Numbered from the stretch's first letter, positions 52,962-61,565 are shown. The stretch: 64,000 bases of DNA from an uncultured Collinsella sp. (GCA_900539035.1 UQAU01000010.1:1-64000), one strand, 5' to 3'. The notes: generated by a model from the sequence alone, not told the origin. Translations and numbers: made by a program.

Positions 52962-53100
52962 GTTACGGCGTTTTACCAAACGCCGTAACTGCTCGACGCT
53001 GCAAACGCCCCTAAGCGGCAATCTGACGTTCAATCGTCGGTCGCGTACCAAAGTACGCTTCCCTCCTCTTTCACGTCACCTTGCTCGCTTAGGGGCGTTT
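52962..53100 (+). repeat. three-copy structured element, copy B
   Basis: Stem 1 GTTACGGCGTTT with AAACGCCGTAAC (52962-52989) begins directly after the prfA stop codon. The linker starts GCTCGACGCTGC (52991). Stem 2 is GCGTAC with GTACGC (53043-53058). A large outer pair AAACGCCCCTAAGCG (53003-53017) and CGCTTAGGGGCGTTT (53086-53100) closes it and ends in TTTT, so it may terminate prfA. Compared with copy A, stem 1 has CGGCG/CGCCG in place of CGCGG/CCGCG. Confidence 0.78.
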
Positions 53101-53173
53101 TCGCTGTCCGCCCTCTACCTGCGGCGTTGCCTTGCTCCGGATGCGGCATGCTCAACCTGCGGCGCCTTAGAGG

Positions 53174-53202
53174 TAGTCATTGGGGACGTTCTTAAATGAC
53201 TA
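53174..53202. repeat. short hairpin in AT-rich gap
   Basis: TAGTCATT (53174-53181) and AATGACTA (53195-53202) pair around a 13-base loop. The remainder of 53203-53593 is unusually AT-rich compared with the window and holds no supported gene. Confidence 0.55.
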
Positions 53203-53593
53203 GGTTGGGTAAATTACTTTTCGAGTTTATTTAATCTTCTTTGTTAGAAATTAAGCTGCCTACCTGCTTAAAGTAATTAACAGTCTTCATCTGCTATTGA
53301 AAATATTGCTCGAAAAATCGTCCAAGAAGTCGCGGGGCCCTTTTTGGTGCGTCGCGCGTCAAGCGATGTGGCAAGTTCTTGGTTAGATATTGGTCAGTTT
53401 TGGGGCAACCTTGCCAAAAGCTTGACGGATGCAAATCTAGACGTCGGTGAATGAGCACTTTGAGCGAGTCCGGTGCAAAATTCTGGGCTGATTCTCGATA
53501 ATCGCCTTCAATCGCCCCTTGCCAAGCGCTCGCCTCGCTTACAATCTGCTCCGACATTCGCGCGCCGTCCGGCGCTTAAGAGGGGAGGGCCCC

Positions 53594-54844
53594 ATGGCAA
53601 ACGAGATCTGGACCATCAAGCGTTGTCTCGAGTGGACCAAGGAGTACCTGGCCGAGCGCGGCGAGGAACATCCCCGTCTTTCTGCCGAATGGCTGCTGTG
53701 TGCGGCTACGGGTCTGGCGCGCATTGACCTATATATGCGTATGGACGAGACGCTTAACGCGGCCCAGCTCGAGACCATGCATGCGGCCGTTGTCCGCCGT
53801 GCTAAGGGCGAGCCGCTGCAATACATCACGGGCAGCACGCAGTTTCGCATGATCGACGTCGCGTGCGCCCCCGGTGTGCTCATTCCGCGCCCCGAGACCG
53901 AGATGCTCGTCGAGGAAGTCCTCAATTATCTGGATGCCGAGGTACTGAGCCCCGAGGCCGCTGCCCGTCAGCGTGTTGAGCTGCCTTGGAACGATGAGGT
54001 CGAGCAGGCTCGCAAGGCCGAGGCCGCGCTGGCAGACGAACGGGCGACCGCCGAGCGCCGTGCCGCTAACCTGACGGCTGCCGATGAGGCGGCGCTAGGC
54101 GGCGACGTACTGGGCAGTCGTGCCTATGCCGAGGAACTGGCCGACCGCGAGGCCGAGGAAGCCGCCGCGCAGGCAGCAGAAGCCGAAGCCGCGGAAGCCG
54201 CCGAGTCCGAGCTCGACGAATACGGCATCGCCATCGAGGGTGCCGGCCAGGAGACGGCTTCAGCTCAGGATGCCGCTGCGCCTGCCCCAGCCGAGCCCTG
54301 CACTGCCCGCGTTCTCGAGGTCGGCTGCGGCACGGGCTGCATCTCGCTCTCCCTTGCCTGGGAGCGCCGCGGCCACGTTACCTGCATCGCCACCGATATC
54401 GAGCCGCGCGCCATCGATCTGGCCACCAAAAACCGCGACGCCCTCGGCCTCACGGCAGATGAGGTTGCCTTTAGCCTCACCAACCTGGTGAGTTCCATTC
54501 CCCGCGAAGAGTGGGGCACCTTTGATGTGCTCGTCTCCAACCCACCTTACATCCCGACCGGCGTCATGCGCTCGCTGCCGCACGAGGTCAAGGACTTTGA
54601 GCCCGACCTGGCGCTCGAGGGCGGCGCCGACGGCCTCGATATCTTCCGCCGCCTGCTCAATGCGGCGCCTTACATGCTGCGCGCCGGCGGCCTGTTTGCC
54701 TGCGAGCTCTACGAGGGTGCCCTCGATGCCGCGGCCGAGCTCTGTCGCCAGGCAGGCCTTTCGGACGTGCGTATCGTCCACGACCTCACCGATCGCCCCC
54801 GCATCGTCCGAGCCATCGTCACCGAGGCCAAACAGCGCCAGTAA
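53594..54844 (+). CDS. prmC: release factor glutamine methyltransferase with long insertion
   Basis: 416 residues versus about 280 for the family; AGGGGAGGG before the ATG at 53594. Methylates the GGQ glutamine of release factors. N-terminal helical domain to about 115 with GEPLQYITGSTQF and VLIPRPETEMLVEE, SAM fold from about 238 (VLEVGCGTGCISLSLA) and NPPYIP at 316-321, all intact. Between them (about 117-236) is an insertion rich in Ala and Glu (ADREAEEAAAQAAEAEAAEA), probably a charged helix or coiled coil absent from standard PrmC. Its role is unknown. Confidence 0.92.
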   Translation: MANEIWTIKRCLEWTKEYLAERGEEHPRLSAEWLLCAATGLARIDLYMRMDETLNAAQLETMHAAVVRRAKGEPLQYITGSTQFRMIDVACAPGVLIPRPETEMLVEEVLNYLDAEVLSPEAAARQRVELPWNDEVEQARKAEAALADERATAERRAANLTAADEAALGGDVLGSRAYAEELADREAEEAAAQAAEAEAAEAAESELDEYGIAIEGAGQETASAQDAAAPAPAEPCTARVLEVGCGTGCISLSLAWERRGHVTCIATDIEPRAIDLATKNRDALGLTADEVAFSLTNLVSSIPREEWGTFDVLVSNPPYIPTGVMRSLPHEVKDFEPDLALEGGADGLDIFRRLLNAAPYMLRAGGLFACELYEGALDAAAELCRQAGLSDVRIVHDLTDRPRIVRAIVTEAKQRQ

Positions 54845-54858
54845 TATTTATTAACTGG

Positions 54859-54888
54859 TTAACAAAAATTATAAAGTAGTTTATAATT
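54859..54888 (+). promoter_or_regulatory. hicAB promoter with overlapping palindromic operator
   Basis: TTAACA (54859-54864), 17 bp spacer, TATAAT (54882-54887). A perfect palindrome, AATTATAAA and TTTATAATT with a 4-bp gap (54867-54888), covers the -10 box. This fits repression by the HicB protein encoded downstream. Confidence 0.75.
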
Positions 54889-54912
54889 AGGACGGCTGAA
54901 AGAGGTCGGCCC

Positions 54913-55098
54913 ATGCAACCTCCTACCTTTCGGGAAATCATTGCCCTACTCAAGCACGATGGATTCGTGAAGGTCGCGCAAGTCGGTAGTCATGCTAAGT
55001 ATGTTTCTGGTGACCGTGTTGTCACCGTGAACGGCTCTGGTGGTGATCGACCAAAGAAGGGCACGTGGGCAAGTATTCGTCGCCAAGCTGGATGGTAG
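54913..55098 (+). CDS. hicA: HicA family mRNA interferase toxin
   Basis: 61 residues; GAAAGAGG before the ATG. Double-stranded RNA-binding-like fold: PTFREIIALLKHDGFV, then GSHAKYV with the catalytic His, then VTVNG and KKGTWASIRRQAGW. It would cleave mRNA when free of HicB. The antitoxin gene starts 11 bp after the stop. HicA is often 60-90 residues; this is at the short end but complete. Confidence 0.85.
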   Translation: MQPPTFREIIALLKHDGFVKVAQVGSHAKYVSGDRVVTVNGSGGDRPKKGTWASIRRQAGW

Positions 55099-55109
55099 TT
55101 GGAGGCAAA

Positions 55110-55556
55110 ATGAGGCAGCGATTTACCTATGACTGCGTTCTCATAAAAGAAGACGACGGTTACTGCGCCAGCTTCCCGCAGATTCCCGGCGCCTTTGCCG
55201 ATGGCGATACGCGCGAAGAAGCGATTGCCCATGCCGCTGAGGCGCTGATGGCGTTTTTGGCCGACGACCTCAACAACGGTTTGACTCCGGCAGGGTACGA
55301 ACGCTCGGCCGAGGTCGTGGCCCTTTCAGTCGAAATCGACCACGAGGACGCTCGGGAAGCGGCGTGCCGAACATTTAAAGATGCAGCGCTGGACCTCAAA
55401 GTCTCCGCTCCGCGGATTACCGCTCTGGTCAAAGCCGGAAAGCTCGATGTTGAACTCGTCGACGGCCGTCGGATGATAACGATAGACAGCATCGAGCGCT
55501 ACGCCGCCCAAGAGCGCCACGCCGGCAGGCCAAAGAAGTTTGTCGCAGTCCAATAA
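55110..55556 (+). CDS. hicB: HicB family antitoxin
   Basis: 148 residues; TTGGAGGC just before the ATG at 55110. The N-terminal partial RNase H-like domain (TYDCVLIKEDDGYCASFPQIPGAFADGDT, EEAIAHAAEAL) is the HicB core that binds HicA. The C-terminal part (LKVSAPRITALVKAGKLDVELVDGRRMITIDSIERYA) looks like an excisionase/MerR-type DNA-binding domain rather than the ribbon-helix-helix of many HicB proteins. It likely represses the operon through the palindrome at 54867-54888. Confidence 0.85.
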   Translation: MRQRFTYDCVLIKEDDGYCASFPQIPGAFADGDTREEAIAHAAEALMAFLADDLNNGLTPAGYERSAEVVALSVEIDHEDAREAACRTFKDAALDLKVSAPRITALVKAGKLDVELVDGRRMITIDSIERYAAQERHAGRPKKFVAVQ

Positions 55557-55689
55557 CCCCTCACTTTCACCGACTACTAGAGCCGCTCACCAAACCAACA
55601 TGCGCTCTGGGCAAATAGGTTGAACGTTTCGTGCGAGAATGCCCCTCAGTAAACAAACTTTCACCAGAGCGTAAGGGGCTGGCATACAC

Positions 55690-56433
55690 ATGCAGACGGT
55701 CTATCGGGTATACGAGGGAACGCGCGAGCCGCATCGGCTCGCCGTCGAGCGTACGGCCGAGGTGCTCGGCCGCGGCGGCCTGGCCTTGATCCCGACCGAG
55801 ACCGTCTACGGTGTCGCCGTGGCAGTCAACGCCTTCTCGGACGCCGTGCCCCAAGATACAAGCGAATTCCCATCGTGGCCGCGCGATCCGCAGGTTGCCG
55901 TCAACGGTGCCGCAGTCCCTGCGCTCGGTACCGGCTATCGACGTATCTTCACTCTCAAGCAACGTGAACTCACGCAAACCGTTGCTTGGCTGGTCGATGG
56001 CGTCGAGGCACTCGACCGCTATGGCGTTGATATCCCGGAAGAGGCCCGCGTGCTTGCCCGACGATGCTGGCCGGGCGCCCTGACTATCGTGGTCAAGGCG
56101 GCCCCCTGCGTGCCGACCTTTATGCGCGCCGCCGACGACACGGTGGCACTTCGCGCTTCGGCCTCGCCCGTGGTGCAAGCGCTCATCCGCGCCTGCGGCA
56201 GCCCTCTTGCCTGCACCAGCGCCAACACGCATGGCGCGCCCGCGCCGGCAAGTTTTGTCACGGTGGAGGAGCGCATCCTGGAGGGGGTCGATGTGGCCGT
56301 CGACGCCGGTGAGACCCCGTGTCGCGACGCCTCAACCATCGTGTCGTTTCAGCACGGCGAGCTCCAGATCCTGCGCCAAGGCGCGCTTCCCGCATCAGAG
56401 ATCGAACGGGTCCTGTCCGACCCGATGCAATAG
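55690..56433 (+). CDS. Sua5/YciO/YrdC-type threonylcarbamoyl-AMP synthase
   Basis: 247 residues; GGGGCTGG upstream of the ATG. Makes threonylcarbamoyl-AMP for tRNA t6A. Conserved: LIPTETVYGVAVAVN, LARRCWPGALTIVVKA, VALRASASPVVQALI and CTSANTHGAPAP. Between the first two blocks there is an extra stretch of about 40 residues (SEFPSWPRDPQVAVNG and on), and the usual LKGR is LKQR. It may be a divergent paralogue, so the exact function is less sure. 13 bp upstream of glpK. Confidence 0.82.
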   Translation: MQTVYRVYEGTREPHRLAVERTAEVLGRGGLALIPTETVYGVAVAVNAFSDAVPQDTSEFPSWPRDPQVAVNGAAVPALGTGYRRIFTLKQRELTQTVAWLVDGVEALDRYGVDIPEEARVLARRCWPGALTIVVKAAPCVPTFMRAADDTVALRASASPVVQALIRACGSPLACTSANTHGAPAPASFVTVEERILEGVDVAVDAGETPCRDASTIVSFQHGELQILRQGALPASEIERVLSDPMQ

Positions 56434-56446
56434 AAAGGTGTAAGCG

Positions 56447-57988
56447 ATGTCGTTGAATCTGGGCAGCTTGGGCATGGAAGATGCCTCGTTTAACTTTGGC
56501 GGTTCCTACATCATGGCGCTCGACTGCGGCACCACCTCGGTACTTGCGACCATCGTCGACGAGTACGGCTGCATCGTCGCGCAGGCGCGTCGTAGCGTCA
56601 AAACCAGCTTCCCGCGCCCCGGTTGGGTGGAGCAGGATCCCACGGAGGTGCTTGCCAGCCAGATCGGCGTGATGATGGAGGTTCAGTTTAAGAGCGGCAT
56701 CCATTCTGACCGCATCGCCGCCATCGGTATCTCCAACCAGCGCGAGACCACGGTGGTGTGGGACCGCATAAGCGGCCAACCCATCTATAACGCCATCGTG
56801 TGGCAATGCCGTCGCACCGCACCTCTGATCGATAAGCTGGTCGAGCAGGGCGCAGAAGGGCTGGTGCGCTCTCGCACGGGACTTACGCTTGACCCGTATT
56901 TCTCGGCCTCCAAGGTGCAGTGGATTCTCGACAACGTCGACGGCGCACGCGAGAGCGCGGCGGCGGGCGACCTCATGTTTGGCACTATCGACACCTGGCT
57001 CATCTACAACCTCACCGGCGGCCAGGTCTTTGCCACCGACTACACCAATGCCAGCCGCACGGCACTCTTTAATATCCATACGCTCGATTGGGACGACGAC
57101 CTGCTGGCGCTCTTTGACGTTCCACGTTCCATGATGCCCGAGGTTCGCTGGAGCTCGGGCGACTACGGCCGCGTCGCGAGCGACATCATGACCAACATGC
57201 CGCCCATCATGGGCGTGGCGGGTGACCAGCAGGCGTCGCTGTTCGGCCACTGCTGTTTCCGTCCCGGCCAGACCAAAAACACCTATGGCACGGGCTGCTT
57301 TATGCTCATGAACACCGGCGACGAGATCGTCGAATCCAAGAATGGCCTGGTCTCCACCATCGGTATCGCTGCGGACGGCAAAGTCAGCTATGCGCTCGAG
57401 GGCTCTATTTTTGCCGCCGGTTCAACCATGAACTGGCTTCGCAACAACATGGGCATCATCTCGAGCGTGAGCGAGTCGGCACAACTCGCCGCTTCGATTA
57501 GCGACAACGAGGGCTGCTACTTCGTTCCCGCCTTTGCGGGTTTGGGCGCTCCCTGGTGGGATCCGCATGCCCGCGGTATCGTGTGCGGTCTGACCGGCGC
57601 CTCGAGCCGTGCGACCATCGTACGTGCCGCCTGCGAATCCATGGCATATCAGAGCTACGACGTGCTGCGCGCCATGGAGCAGGACGTGGGGCTTTCGATC
57701 GAGCGCCTGTCTGTCGATGGCGGTGCCTCGCGCAACGAGTTCATCATGCAATTCCAGGCCGACCTGCTGGATATCCCCGTGCTGCAATGCGAGACGGTGG
57801 AGACCACGGCAATCGGTGCCGCGTACTTGGCGGGTCTTGCCGTCGGCTATTGGGAAGACCTGGAGGAGCTGGAGCAAAATGCCCAGATCGTTAGGACCTT
57901 CCTTCCCCACATGTCCGCCGAGCGCCGCGAGCAAAACCTTGCGGGCTGGTGTGATGCAGTCAGGCGCTCGCTCAGTACCGTACAGTAG
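56447..57988 (+). CDS. glpK: glycerol kinase
   Basis: 513 residues; AAAGGTGT before the ATG. FGGY fold: N-terminal ALDCGTTSVLATIVDEYG, substrate region ISNQRETTVVWDR and IVWQCRRTA, then GVAGDQQASLFGH, GTGCFMLMNTG and SVDGGASRNEFIMQFQADLL. It phosphorylates glycerol to glycerol 3-phosphate in the cytoplasm. A 20-residue N-terminal extension precedes the fold. No facilitator or dehydrogenase is seen nearby. It also supplies glycerol phosphate for envelope polymers, possibly those made by the enzyme at 5163. Confidence 0.95.
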   Translation: MSLNLGSLGMEDASFNFGGSYIMALDCGTTSVLATIVDEYGCIVAQARRSVKTSFPRPGWVEQDPTEVLASQIGVMMEVQFKSGIHSDRIAAIGISNQRETTVVWDRISGQPIYNAIVWQCRRTAPLIDKLVEQGAEGLVRSRTGLTLDPYFSASKVQWILDNVDGARESAAAGDLMFGTIDTWLIYNLTGGQVFATDYTNASRTALFNIHTLDWDDDLLALFDVPRSMMPEVRWSSGDYGRVASDIMTNMPPIMGVAGDQQASLFGHCCFRPGQTKNTYGTGCFMLMNTGDEIVESKNGLVSTIGIAADGKVSYALEGSIFAAGSTMNWLRNNMGIISSVSESAQLAASISDNEGCYFVPAFAGLGAPWWDPHARGIVCGLTGASSRATIVRAACESMAYQSYDVLRAMEQDVGLSIERLSVDGGASRNEFIMQFQADLLDIPVLQCETVETTAIGAAYLAGLAVGYWEDLEELEQNAQIVRTFLPHMSAERREQNLAGWCDAVRRSLSTVQ

Positions 57989-58111
57989 GGCTGCGATGGG
58001 CTGCTCGATACAACAAACCGCTAAACTTATGCATGGCGTGCGGCGGCAACATTGCTGCGCGCCTTGTCAGCAAGGCCGTTTTGCGGCCGCAACGAAAGGG
58101 GCAATCAACCC

Positions 58112-58759
58112 ATGACCGTCACCTACGATGCGTCCCGTGTGACGCTTGTCGATCATCCGCTCGTCCAGCACAAGCTGTCGATCCTGCGCGACAAAAACAC
58201 CGGCACCAACCAGTTCCGCCAGCTCGTGCGCGAACTCGCGCTTTTTGACGGCTACGAGGCCATGCGCGACCTGCCTATGGAAGACGTCGAGGTCGAGACC
58301 CCCATCACTACCGCCACGTTCAAACAGCTCGCCGGCAAGAAACTCGCCATCGTGCCCATTCTGCGTGCGGGCCTTGGCATGGTCGACGGCATTCTCGACC
58401 TGGTGCCCTCCGCTCGCGTAGGCCACATCGGTATGGAACGCGACGAGGTCACCCACGAGCCGCATGAGTATTACTGCAAGATGCCCAAGGATATCGACCA
58501 GCGCATCTGCCTGGTCGTCGACCCCATGCTTGCCACGGGCGGTTCGGCCGAGATGGCCATCAGCTACCTGCGCGAGCGCGGTGTCAAGGACATCCGCATG
58601 CTGTGCATCGTCGCGGCCCCCGAGGGCCTCAAGTCGCTGACTGAGAAGGACCCTGATGTGCATATCTATACCTGCGCTATCGACGACCATCTCAACGAGG
58701 CTGCCTACATCGTTCCCGGCCTGGGCGACGCCGGCGATCGCATCTACGGCACGCTCTAG
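58112..58759 (+). CDS. upp: uracil phosphoribosyltransferase
   Basis: 215 residues; AAAGGGG before the ATG at 58112. Converts uracil and PRPP to UMP. Conserved: DHPLVQHKLSILRDKNT, IVPILRAGLGMVDG, the PRPP loop VVDPMLATGGSA, and GLGDAGDRIYGT at the C-terminus. Standard length. Confidence 0.97.
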   Translation: MTVTYDASRVTLVDHPLVQHKLSILRDKNTGTNQFRQLVRELALFDGYEAMRDLPMEDVEVETPITTATFKQLAGKKLAIVPILRAGLGMVDGILDLVPSARVGHIGMERDEVTHEPHEYYCKMPKDIDQRICLVVDPMLATGGSAEMAISYLRERGVKDIRMLCIVAAPEGLKSLTEKDPDVHIYTCAIDDHLNEAAYIVPGLGDAGDRIYGTL

Positions 58760-58800
58760 TCGCTGGGCTAAGACGGCCGCGGCTGCAAATAGGAAGAAAT

Positions 58801-58840
58801 GGTGCGCGCGGGCAAGTAGAAGACGCCTGTGCGCACCTTT
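58801..58840 (+). terminator. terminator of upp
   Basis: GGTGCGC (58801-58807) and GCGCACC (58831-58837) with an inner GGGC/GCCT pairing, followed by TTT, about 42 bp after the stop codon. Confidence 0.75.
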
Positions 58841-58953
58841 AGTTAATGGACGTTTTGCCCTGCAGGGTTCGAGAAAAAACGTATTACCGTACCTGCGGCA
58901 TAAAGAAGGTCTTAAGAAAACGAACAGGTGCGTATTAACCGATGCTTTTTCGG

Positions 58954-58981
58954 TTGTACTTTAGCGATTGGCTCGTACAAT
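58954..58981 (+). promoter_or_regulatory. candidate atp operon promoter
   Basis: TTGTAC (58954-58959), 16 bp spacer, TACAAT (58976-58981), about 62 bp before the first gene of the atp operon. Confidence 0.55.
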
Positions 58982-59043
58982 AGTCACCAATGTTTGGCGG
59001 GAACTGTTCTGTGAGGCGTTAAAAAAGGAAAGTGAGGACGCCA

Positions 59044-59355
59044 ATGTTTCAGATAGCCGATCTGCTCGCTATCGTTGCAGGCGCCATCGCGGGCGCGGTC
59101 GCCTTTCTTCCCTTTGTCTTTACGCTCAAGCCGGTTCTTGACGATAAGCAGAATGCGGACATGCTCAAGGGTATGGTGAGTCTGGCGGTCTCGGCAATCG
59201 CTCTGCTCGTCTTTACCTTGGTTGTGTTTGTGTTGTTCGGAGAGGCATTTCGCATGTTCCTCCTGGGCGAGGCGATCGGCTTCGTGGCCTTTATGGCCGC
59301 CTGCGCGGTTCGCGTCGCCAAGGCGCTGCGAGATCCTCATGAGGTCGAAAGGTAA
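59044..59355 (+). CDS. small membrane protein at head of atp operon (AtpI position)
   Basis: 103 residues; GTGAGGACG before the ATG at 59044. Three hydrophobic segments (about 3-25, 42-66, 70-90). It occupies the place of AtpI/AtpZ, which help c-ring assembly or ion supply, and its size and topology suit that; sequence identity to AtpI is not clear. Stop lies 3 bp before the atpB GTG. Confidence 0.7.
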   Translation: MFQIADLLAIVAGAIAGAVAFLPFVFTLKPVLDDKQNADMLKGMVSLAVSAIALLVFTLVVFVLFGEAFRMFLLGEAIGFVAFMAACAVRVAKALRDPHEVER

Positions 59356-59358
59356 GTC

Positions 59359-60162
59359 GTGGAAATTTTTGAAAAGCTGCCTGATGAGATTAATCATCTG
59401 GTCAGCGAGTTCAGCTCCACCCCTGTCGTGGGCGATCTGAGCTGCGGCATCACGCAGTACTCGTTTTGGCTGATCGTCTCCACGATCGTGCTCCTGATCG
59501 TCCTGGCCGTGTTCAAGAAGAAGCAGACCCTGGTTCCCAAGGGCTTCTTCGTCAACGGTTTCGAGTACATCATCGAGTACGTCGAGAACGATATCGGCAA
59601 GGGCGTCGTGGGTGAGAACTGGAAGAAGCACTTCCCGTTCCTGTGCTCGCTTTTCCTGTTCATCCTGATCAACAACATGATCGGCCTGATCCCGGGAATG
59701 AAGCCCGGCACCGGCGCAATCGGCTCCACCGCCGCGCTCGCCATCTTCGCCTTCGTGTACTTCATCTACTACGGATGCAAGGCTCACGGCGTGATCGGCT
59801 ACATCAAGAGCCTCGCCCCGCAGGGCGTGAGCTTCCCGATGAACGTGCTCGTGTGGGTCGTCGAGCTTTTCTCGACCTTCCTGCGCCTCATCACGCTCGC
59901 CGTCCGTCTGTTCTGCAACATGTTCGCAGGACACGTGGTCATGGGCTCGTTCGCCATCATGGCGAGCATGTTCATGCAGCCGCTGCTTCAGCAGGTTTCC
60001 GCGGCCCACGCCGTCGGCGCCCTGCCTTCGCTAGCCTGGCTTGCCATCCTCATCCTGATCTATGCGATCGAGCTTGTGGTCGGCGCCATCCAGGCTTACG
60101 TCTTCACGGTCCTTACCGCCGTGTATGTCTCCGAGGCAGAGGAGGTCGCGGAGGAGGAGTAG
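59359..60162 (+). CDS. atpB: ATP synthase F0 subunit a
   Basis: 267 residues; starts at GTG 59359 with GAAAGG upstream. Five or six membrane segments. The essential Arg is in LITLAVRLFCNMFAGH; AIELVVGAIQAYVFTVLTAVYV is the last conserved helix. Forms the ion half-channels next to the c-ring. Confidence 0.95.
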   Translation: MEIFEKLPDEINHLVSEFSSTPVVGDLSCGITQYSFWLIVSTIVLLIVLAVFKKKQTLVPKGFFVNGFEYIIEYVENDIGKGVVGENWKKHFPFLCSLFLFILINNMIGLIPGMKPGTGAIGSTAALAIFAFVYFIYYGCKAHGVIGYIKSLAPQGVSFPMNVLVWVVELFSTFLRLITLAVRLFCNMFAGHVVMGSFAIMASMFMQPLLQQVSAAHAVGALPSLAWLAILILIYAIELVVGAIQAYVFTVLTAVYVSEAEEVAEEE

Positions 60163-60286
60163 TCTTCCGTTCGCGCCTTAAAGGTAAGGCAATTCGTTAA
60201 ACCGCCGGTGCCCGTACCCATGGAGCCCGGCAGTTATAAAAAGGTTATCCTGCGTGAAATAAGACACGCACGACAAAGGAGGAATC

Positions 60287-60481
60287 GTGGGAGTTATCGG
60301 TTACGGTCTCGGTGTTATCGGCGCTGGTCTTGCTATCGGCCTGTCTGCTCTGGGTGCTACGGGTGCTATGGCCCGTCAGCCTGAGGTCCAGGGCCGCGTG
60401 TTCACCGTCTTCATCATGGGCTCCGCCTTCGGCGAGGCTCTGGCTCTGATCGGCTTCGTTGTCGCGCTGATCGTTAAATAG
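60287..60481 (+). CDS. atpE: ATP synthase F0 subunit c
   Basis: 64 residues; starts at GTG 60287 with AAAGGAGG, a very strong ribosome site fitting the high copy of this subunit. Two helices joined by the ARQPEVQG loop; the ion-carrying Glu is in GSAFGEALALIG. The Gln on helix 1 and the Glu-Ser/Thr pair of sodium-binding rings are absent, so proton coupling is likely. The 124-bp gap before it is longer than others in the operon. Confidence 0.95.
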   Translation: MGVIGYGLGVIGAGLAIGLSALGATGAMARQPEVQGRVFTVFIMGSAFGEALALIGFVVALIVK

Positions 60482-60496
60482 CACGGAGCGTCAAGT

Positions 60497-61099
60497 ATGA
60501 ATCTTTCATCCCAGAAGAGCGCGATCGCACTCTCCGCGTCCGCGGCCGCGCTGCTCATGCCGGTTTCCGCGTTCGCTGAGGACGGCGCCGCCGGTGCGGA
60601 CATCCTCATCCCTAAGATGGCGGAGTTCATCCCGGCGCTTATCGCCTTCCTGATTATCTGGATCGTGCTGGCCAAGGTCGCCCTGCCGGGCATCATGAAA
60701 ACCATGGAGGAGCGCGGCAAGAAGATCGAGGAGAGCCTCGACGAGGCCGAGAAGACCAAGCAGGAGGCTATCGCCAAGCGCGCTGAGTCCGACTCGATCG
60801 TCACCGACGCCCGTCGTCAGGCTGCCGACATCGTTCTCGAGGCCCGTAAGGACGCCGAGTCCGAGCGCGCCCGTATCATCGAGGCTGCTCACAAGGAGGC
60901 CGAGGAGATCATCGCCAAGGCCCATACGACCGTCGAGGACGAGCGCAAGTCCATTTACGCCGGTGCCGCGAGCTCCATCGCCGACCTGTCCGTTGCCGTC
61001 GCCACCAAGATCGTGGGCGAGGCACTCGAGGACGATGCCGAGCAGAAGAAGCTCATCGAGCGCTACATCCAGGAAGCAGGTAGCCTGAATGCCGACTAG
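60497..61099 (+). CDS. atpF: ATP synthase F0 subunit b
   Basis: 200 residues; GGAGCG before the ATG. One membrane helix at about 43-66 (FIPALIAFLIIWIVLAKVAL), then a long charged coiled coil forming the stator. The first 28 residues look like a cleavable signal peptide (LSASAAALLMPVSAFAED), an extra compared with E. coli. Ends 11 bp inside the atpH start. Confidence 0.95.
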   Translation: MNLSSQKSAIALSASAAALLMPVSAFAEDGAAGADILIPKMAEFIPALIAFLIIWIVLAKVALPGIMKTMEERGKKIEESLDEAEKTKQEAIAKRAESDSIVTDARRQAADIVLEARKDAESERARIIEAAHKEAEEIIAKAHTTVEDERKSIYAGAASSIADLSVAVATKIVGEALEDDAEQKKLIERYIQEAGSLNAD

Positions 61100-61565
61100 C
61101 CGCTATCAGGACAAGGTGCTCGAGACCTACGCGCGCTCCCTTCTGGAAGCCGCTAAGGCCGAGAACCATGTGTTCGAGGACCTCGAGATGATCGAGCGCT
61201 TGGCTTCTGCCAGCCCCGAGATCATCGCCGTGCTCGACACCATGTCCAAGCGCGACCAGCTCGACCTTCTTCCCAAGGTGGCAGCTGCCTTTAAGTATGT
61301 TGCCGAGGAAGACGAGGATGTAGTGGGCGTGACCGTCACCACGGCGATCCCGCTCGACGACGAGCTGCGTCAAACCATCACTAAGAAATGCGAGCAGGAC
61401 TTCGGCCGCAAGGTATTCCTTATCGAGCAGGTCGACCCGTCTATCGTGGGCGGCCTGGTGCTCGAGGCCCGCGGCGAGCGTCGTGACATTTCCGTCAAGA
61501 CGCAGCTGCGCATCGCGCAGGAGACCCTCGCAAACTCTGCTAATTCGTACGGAGGTGAAGCCTAA
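61089..61565 (+). CDS. atpH: ATP synthase F1 subunit delta
   Basis: 158 residues; starts within the last codons of atpF. N-terminal helical bundle (YARSLLEAAKAENH) and C-terminal IVGGLVLEARGERRDISVKTQLRIAQE, the family signature. Joins the stator to F1. Its stop overlaps the atpA start by one base (TAATG). Confidence 0.93.
   Translation: MPTSRYQDKVLETYARSLLEAAKAENHVFEDLEMIERLASASPEIIAVLDTMSKRDQLDLLPKVAAAFKYVAEEDEDVVGVTVTTAIPLDDELRQTITKKCEQDFGRKVFLIEQVDPSIVGGLVLEARGERRDISVKTQLRIAQETLANSANSYGGEA

Noticed and set aside
53294..53557. Possible 87-residue minus-strand protein in the AT-rich gap
   Set aside because: No ribosome site, no motif, and composition unlike neighbours. Could be a remnant but is not supported.
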